NCBI GenBank assembly: GCA_015489295.1
Contig: WGAB01000235.1
Span: 1-22,333, forward strand
Reading direction: 5' to 3'
From: Caldifarciminota bacterium
GTDB taxonomy: Bacteria > WOR-3 > Hydrothermia > WGAB01
DNA length: 22,333 nucleotides
In this document: positions 22,188 to 22,333 of the stretch, one piece after another
Numbering within the stretch: the stretch's first letter is position 1
Layout: each line of letters begins with the position of its first letter
Notes under the pieces: generated by a model
The model's input: the letters and a program-made list of their open reading frames with translations, nothing else
What the model was told of the DNA's origin: nothing
Databases searched by the model: none
Made by a program: the position numbers and the translations under genes

Positions 22188-22333
22188 CTATGCCACCTCC
22201 TGTAGCCTCCGGGCCAGGGTGGTGTACCGCTGGATGGGCTTCTGGTTCTTGAGGGCGATCCAGAAGGCCCGGCGGCTCCCCACCAGCACCAGGAGTTTCC
22301 GGGCCCGGGTCATGGCCGTGTAGAGCCAGTTGC
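22188..22333 (-). CDS. recD2: RecD2-like SF1 helicase, C-terminal end (partial)
   Basis: Only the last 47 codons plus the stop are in the window; the gene runs off the right edge. The minus-strand frame reads NWLYTAMTRARKLLVLVGS and continues with RRAFWIALKN and a QRYTTLARRLQEVA end. L-Y-T-A-x-T-R-A-(K/R)-K is helicase motif VI of superfamily 1, and the VGSxxAF/L...RYTxLxxRL tail is typical of RecD/TraA-type (RecD2) helicases, which have 5'-3' polarity. The call rests on this short stretch, so the exact subfamily is less certain than the helicase assignment. Confidence 0.8.
   Translation of the reverse strand, partial: NWLYTAMTRARKLLVLVGSRRAFWIALKNQKPIQRYTTLARRLQEVA

Overview
The window is a gene-dense, GC-rich stretch of a bacterial chromosome with 24 protein genes, two of them cut by the window edges, and one tRNA. 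Almost every base is coding. I see no insertion sequences, phage genes, CRISPR array or rRNA. The organism is Gram-negative: it has a YidC with the large periplasmic domain, an OmpP1/FadL-type outer-membrane barrel, a lipobox lipoprotein, and two secreted proteins ending in a Por/T9SS-like or FlgD-like C-terminal domain. This mix, together with a V/A-ATPase H-like coiled coil and an AmrS radical SAM protein, suggests an uncultivated FCB-like or WOR-3/Hydrothermae-like lineage. That placement is inference from recalled families, not a search result.

Layout. 1-3081 (+): the 3' part of an NAD(P)H-hydrate dehydratase gene, a probable secreted beta-propeller and a divergent DprA-like protein, overlapping in series. 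9882-3084 (-): a run of six genes consisting of a BNR/sialidase-like secreted protein, a GlmU-like nucleotidyltransferase, an OB-fold/lamin-tail secreted protein, Xaa-Pro peptidase, elongation factor P and the biotin carrier protein AccB. 9924-12257 (+): a flippase-like membrane protein, a LapA-like small membrane protein and an extended SDR. 13315-12254 (-): AmrS. 13461-18318 (+): tRNA-Val(GAC), marC, then the classical rpmH-rnpA-yidD-yidC-khpB-mnmE cluster. A 17-bp perfect hairpin separates this from the (-) operon 21321-18379 (coiled-coil protein, OmpP1/FadL-like barrel, lipoprotein esterase). 21421-22182 (+) is a TauE/SafE permease, convergent with the 3' end of a RecD2-like helicase gene (-).

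The gene order implies tight translational coupling (many ATGA or similar overlaps). Initiation looks two-mode. Three genes have a -10-like TATAAT or TAAAAT box 6-8 bases before the ATG and no Shine-Dalgarno sequence, which suggests leaderless mRNAs. Genes with longer leaders have clear GGAGG-type sites. Most of the gene content is ordinary housekeeping. I do not see a clear undescribed defence or metabolic system. The best leads are the degenerate DprA paralogue behind a secreted propeller, the leaderless divergent promoters, the tRNA-marC junction with a six-T spacer, the degenerate R3H domain of KhpB, and the coiled coil/porin/esterase operon.
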